A program made the translations under genes and the position numbers. From NCBI GenBank assembly GCA_032718475.1, contig JAUCBJ010001800.1, positions 16,862-80,861 on the forward strand: 64,000 nt of DNA. The letters run 5' to 3'. Shown here piece after piece: positions 62,850 to 64,000 of the stretch. Source of the DNA: Nemertoderma westbladi (lineage: Eukaryota > Xenacoelomorpha > Nemertodermatida > Nemertodermatidae). Position 1 is the first letter of the stretch; every line of letters starts with the position of its first letter. A model generated the notes under the pieces. It was not told where the DNA came from. It saw only the letters and a program-made list of their open reading frames with translations, and made no database searches.

Positions 62850-63812
62850 GAGGTTCTCGGGACAGCATGCGGAGATGATGGATACGATGACGGCTGATCT
62901 CACTGGTGAATCTACCGAACTCAATCAGAGTATGTCGCCCCGTATGGACGTGTATACGAAGAGCGGATGTAGCGCGGACGATTGAACGACGAACGCGAAT
63001 CAGCTTCTTTGGTCCAACCCGCGGTCCAGACTTTAATGGAAGGGTTGCAAGGTAAAGCACGTATTCACATGCCTGGGTCTGTAAAGCGTTTTTGGTGTCG
63101 CTTACAGTCAAACCCGACCGATACCTCTCAACACTGACATCTCCAACCCCGATTTATTTGTGGATGCTCCGATGTTGTAAGTTCACATCGTAGAGCCTAT
63201 ATGCGACGATATTAATGAATTGATTATCGCTCCTCCCGGACGAGCTTATCAAACAAAGACTTTAATTCGGGATAATTACCTCGAAAGACCTCCTCTCCAT
63301 TCCCGTGCTATGGGCCTCAGGACCACCCGGATTTCGTCTCGCTCGGTTGACATTGTGTAACGAAACCCGAGCATTGTGGATTTCCTATCTCTGGTTAATC
63401 CCCTCGACGACACCGAAGTCGAGCCCCTGCAAAAATATCTTGACCATATAACAGAGTCAAATATCTTTGACTCGACCCAAGGGTTATTGCGCTATTCTCC
63501 CAGAAGGACGAAAACGCCCACATCAATCGTGGTTAGCGAACCTTAACCGGGAACATCTACTGGTGGACCAACCGTACGAACTGTTGTACCCCCTTCTGAC
63601 TCATTGGAATTTCATGCTTCCGCCACTGAGGGGCTACAAGTGCAAATTCTCCAGCTCCGATACCTGGTAATGGCTCCCCGCCACCGAAACGTCGCAAGCG
63701 ACCCCCCATAAAGAAAAGGAACCCAAAAAATAAACGTTATTTTTTTTGGTTACTTTTTATTACGGCGGTTCTACTTTATGCAACTTATGTTCATACTTTA
63801 TATTATATGTAA
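62850..63812 (+). pseudogene. Element C ORF3 remnant with C-terminal membrane segment
   Basis: Frames switch several times. A piece at about 63,140-63,360 (EPICDDINELIIAPPGRAYQ ... ERPPLHSRAM) aligns with the Pro/Leu part of element A ORF3. The last piece, open from 63,630 to TAA at 63,810-63,812, reads SPPPKRRKRPPIKKRN, then KNKRYFFWLLFITAVLLYA: a Pro-rich and basic stretch followed by a hydrophobic helix of about 18 residues just before the stop. This looks like a tail-anchor or single membrane span. No exonuclease motif was seen. The protein is broken and its start is unclear. Confidence 0.45.
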
Positions 63813-63814
63813 AA

Positions 63815-63972
63815 TAAGTACGTGGTATCCCCAATAATTCATTTAGCTTATTTGTTCACGAGCTGAGATTTTTTATTTGTATTAGATATACTCTTTAGCC
63901 CTATAGTTTGCTTATTTAGAAGTAATTGGTACCCAATAATTCATTTAATTGATTTGTTCACGAGCTGAAACC
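63815..63972 (+). repeat. Direct repeat near window end
   Basis: CCCAATAATTCATTTAGCTT and the following ATTTGTTCACGAGCTGA recur about 102 bp apart (near 63,830 and 63,932). They lie downstream of element C ORF3 and could belong to its 3' untranslated region or LTR, which cannot be decided inside this window. Confidence 0.6.
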
Positions 63973-64000
63973 ATTTATATATGTATTGGACACTCTTGGT

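Larger units (their letters stand above)
36300..63812 (+). mobile_element. Element C: old, broken BEL/Pao element split by B and by Gypsy
   Basis: Coding pieces in one orientation and the correct order lie at 36,330-36,600 (gag core), 36,855-37,148 (RNase H start), 55,770-57,598 (rest of RNase H, integrase), 61,627-61,863 (integrase end) and about 62,850-63,812 (ORF3). The protein pieces are closer to element A than to B. Element B occupies 37,149-55,769 and the Gypsy element 57,599-61,626, each with its own target duplication made from C sequence. The gag-to-RNase H interval has lost protease and RT. No LTR of C was identified; the right one would lie beyond or near the window end. Confidence 0.85.

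Noticed and set aside
62511-62924. 137-codon minus-strand ORF near the right end
   Set aside because: It overlaps the expected start of element C ORF3, has no recognisable motif and ordinary composition. The plus strand has a better explanation.

Overview
The window is animal nuclear DNA, most likely from an invertebrate. It is AT-rich and repeat-dense, and it carries BEL/Pao LTR retrotransposons, a lineage found only in animals. It also holds Gypsy and Copia LTR pieces, three LINE fragments, MULE-like DNA-transposon remnants and one apparently intact single-exon gene for an F-box protein. Nothing prokaryotic, viral-episomal or CRISPR-like is visible. The species cannot be named from the sequence.

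Layout. 1-2.3 kb: a minus-strand MULE-like transposase remnant, a BEL integrase scrap and a Copia RNase H scrap. 2.4-9.8 kb: noncoding repeats, namely a tandem array with CTCF-core-like motifs, a decayed CR1/L2-like LINE, an 872-bp TTAA-flanked MITE with striking G8-TATA-C7 ends, and several AT-rich duplications. 9.8-10.8 kb: a 33-bp G-rich minisatellite running into a frameshifted LINE reverse transcriptase (10.8-12.7 kb). 13.5-14.6 kb: an (AC)n tract and a foldback element. 15.1-16.5 kb: the F-box gene. 16.6-17.1 kb: a 5'-truncated minus-strand LINE with a poly(A) tail. 17,674-34,615: complete BEL/Pao element A (16.9 kb; LTRs 1120/1166 bp; target duplication AGATC). 34.6-36.0 kb: a second MULE copy. 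36.3-63.8 kb: an old broken BEL element C, split by two younger insertions. One is the complete BEL/Pao element B (37,149-55,769; 18.6 kb; LTRs 1905/1916 bp; target duplication CCTGA) inside its RNase H. The other is a small Gypsy element (57,599-61,626; target duplication AAGAC) inside the end of its integrase.

Elements A and B have the usual order (LTR, gag, protease, reverse transcriptase, RNase H, integrase) followed by an extra open reading frame, ORF3, between pol and the 3' LTR where an envelope gene sometimes sits. C has a decayed version. In B, ORF3 is intact (about 1230 codons from its first ATG). It has a CxxC/CxxH zinc-ribbon-like motif, a central region matching the DEDDy 3'-5' exonuclease motifs (RNase D/WRN/Egalitarian type) and three zinc knuckles. 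A and C carry homologous but broken ORF3s without a visible exonuclease. All three elements also have a polypurine motif like their 3' PPT between pol and ORF3. Element B additionally repeats a 17-nt motif 11 times on the sense strand, in two reading frames and in untranslated sequence, and its LTR carries a tRNA-like segment. This exonuclease-bearing, multi-ORF giant BEL architecture is the best candidate here for an undescribed system.

Both A and B are young (LTR pairs differ by only about 6-7 substitutions) yet their gag-pol frames are interrupted by small frameshifts or stops. This leaves open sequencing error, recoding, splicing, or mobilisation in trans.
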